Source of the DNA: Ensifer sp. USDA 6670
GTDB taxonomy: Bacteria > Pseudomonadota > Alphaproteobacteria > Rhizobiales > Rhizobiaceae
Assembly: GCA_000421085.1 (NCBI GenBank)
Contig: ATWE01000004.1
Span: 346,482 to 410,481, forward strand
DNA length: 64,000 nt
Reading direction: 5' to 3'
How positions within the stretch are numbered: the first letter of the stretch is position 1; each line of letters begins with the position of its first letter. Below the pieces are notes generated by a model. That model searched no databases, was not told the origin of the DNA, and saw only the letters and a program-made list of their open reading frames with translations. Of this stretch, positions 63,533 to 64,000 are shown piece by piece. Made by a program: the position numbers and the translations under genes.

Positions 63533-64000
63533 ATGACCGAGCAACAAGAACTCCCCGAACGCGAGAGCATGGAATTCGACGTCGTGATCGTCGGGGCGGG
63601 ACCGGCGGGGCTTGCCGCGGCGATCCGGCTGAAGCAGGTCAATCCGGAACTCTCGGTCGTGGTTCTGGAGAAGGGCGCCGAAGTCGGCGCGCATATCCTT
63701 TCCGGCGCAGTGGTCGACCCGATCGGCATCGACCGGCTCTTGCCCGGCTGGCGCGATGAACCGGACCACCCGTTCAAGACGGAAGTCACCGACGACCAGT
63801 TCCTCTTTCTCGGCCCCGCAGGCTCGGTCCGCCTTCCCAATTTCCTGATGCCGCCGCTGATGAACAATCACGGCAACTACGTCGTAGCGCTGGGCAATGT
63901 CTGTCGCTGGCTCGCCACCCAGGCGGAAGCGCTCGGCGTCGAGATCTATCCGGGTTTTGCCGCGACAGAAGTGCTCTACAATGACGAGGGCGCGGTGATC
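63533..64000 (+). CDS. Electron transfer flavoprotein-ubiquinone oxidoreductase, 3' end outside the window
   Basis: From ATG 63533 (GGAG six bases upstream) 156 codons are open to the window edge. The N-terminus EFDVVIVGAGPAGLAAAIRL is the FAD-binding GxGxxG fold, followed by SVVVLEKGAEVGAHILSGAVVDP and RLPNFLMPPLMNNHGNYVV, which are characteristic of ETF-QO (membrane-bound FAD and Fe-S enzyme that passes electrons from acyl-CoA dehydrogenases through ETF to ubiquinone). The Fe-S region is beyond the edge. Confidence 0.9.
   Translation, partial: MTEQQELPERESMEFDVVIVGAGPAGLAAAIRLKQVNPELSVVVLEKGAEVGAHILSGAVVDPIGIDRLLPGWRDEPDHPFKTEVTDDQFLFLGPAGSVRLPNFLMPPLMNNHGNYVVALGNVCRWLATQAEALGVEIYPGFAATEVLYNDEGAVI

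Overview
The window is a continuous, gene-dense, high-GC stretch of alphaproteobacterial chromosome. Gene content and order point to Sinorhizobium (Ensifer), close to S. meliloti or S. medicae. The signs are a MucR zinc-finger regulator, the feuN-feuP-feuQ cluster, cycHJKL followed by degP1, DivJ- and PleC-type cell-cycle kinases, a membrane glucose dehydrogenase, CtrA-type boxes, and three copies of a rhizobial intergenic mosaic repeat. I see no prophage, insertion sequence, CRISPR array, tRNA or rRNA gene.

Layout. Bases 1-5405: a WYL regulator (cut by the window edge) facing a LysE exporter, two c-type cytochromes, an acetyltransferase, a metal-sensing MerR regulator, and a class A beta-lactamase gene interrupted by one in-frame TGA. 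Bases 5450-14700, mostly minus strand: PQQ glucose dehydrogenase, SelO, a DUF1697 protein, oligopeptidase B, a LysR regulator facing a DUF2798 membrane protein, and a two-domain VOC protein. Bases 14880-18100: a FixK/FNR-type box ahead of a universal stress protein, a DksA/TraR-like zinc-finger protein and a haemolysin III protein, then a small exported protein and MsrB. Bases 18351-24297: a seven-gene Mrp/Pha Na+(K+)/H+ antiporter operon with overlapping genes. Bases 24300-29760: mucR, sufE, a DUF5330 protein, then divJ overlapping a peptidoglycan-binding-domain gene, and a DUF1491 gene.

Bases 29760-37500: DUF2336 protein, an SH3 protein with a long charged tail, a YqjD/ElaB-like protein, a small basic protein behind a perfect CtrA box, a DUF1214/DUF1254 pair, a bifunctional penicillin-binding protein, YcgN-like and MmcQ-like proteins and an unlisted 46-residue ORF. 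Bases 37838-40838: feuN-feuP-feuQ and a lipoprotein. Bases 41012-47039: ccmI-ccmE-ccmF-ccmH (cycHJKL) and degP1, closed by a strong terminator. Bases 47105-57599: a two-component pair, glnE, and convergent pleC, then pepN. Bases 58028-64000: EamA and MFS transporters, two tandem mini-proteins, a divergent uracil-DNA glycosylase lacking half of the usual cluster cysteines, a YegD-like Hsp70, and the start of ETF-ubiquinone oxidoreductase.

How the genes fit together. Several genes serve the cell envelope and cell cycle: DivJ and PleC act on DivK and so on CtrA, and CtrA-type boxes occur in the same window. Others serve envelope and osmotic signalling (FeuNPQ, Mrp, PBP, DegP), respiration (Ccm system, cytochromes, Gcd, ETF-QO) and nitrogen control (GlnE). 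Most genes are ordinary housekeeping genes. The most unusual items are the beta-lactamase nonsense codon, the glycosylase with missing cluster ligands, the repeat copies that supply gene ends, the unlisted mini-genes and the CtrA/FixK-type sites.
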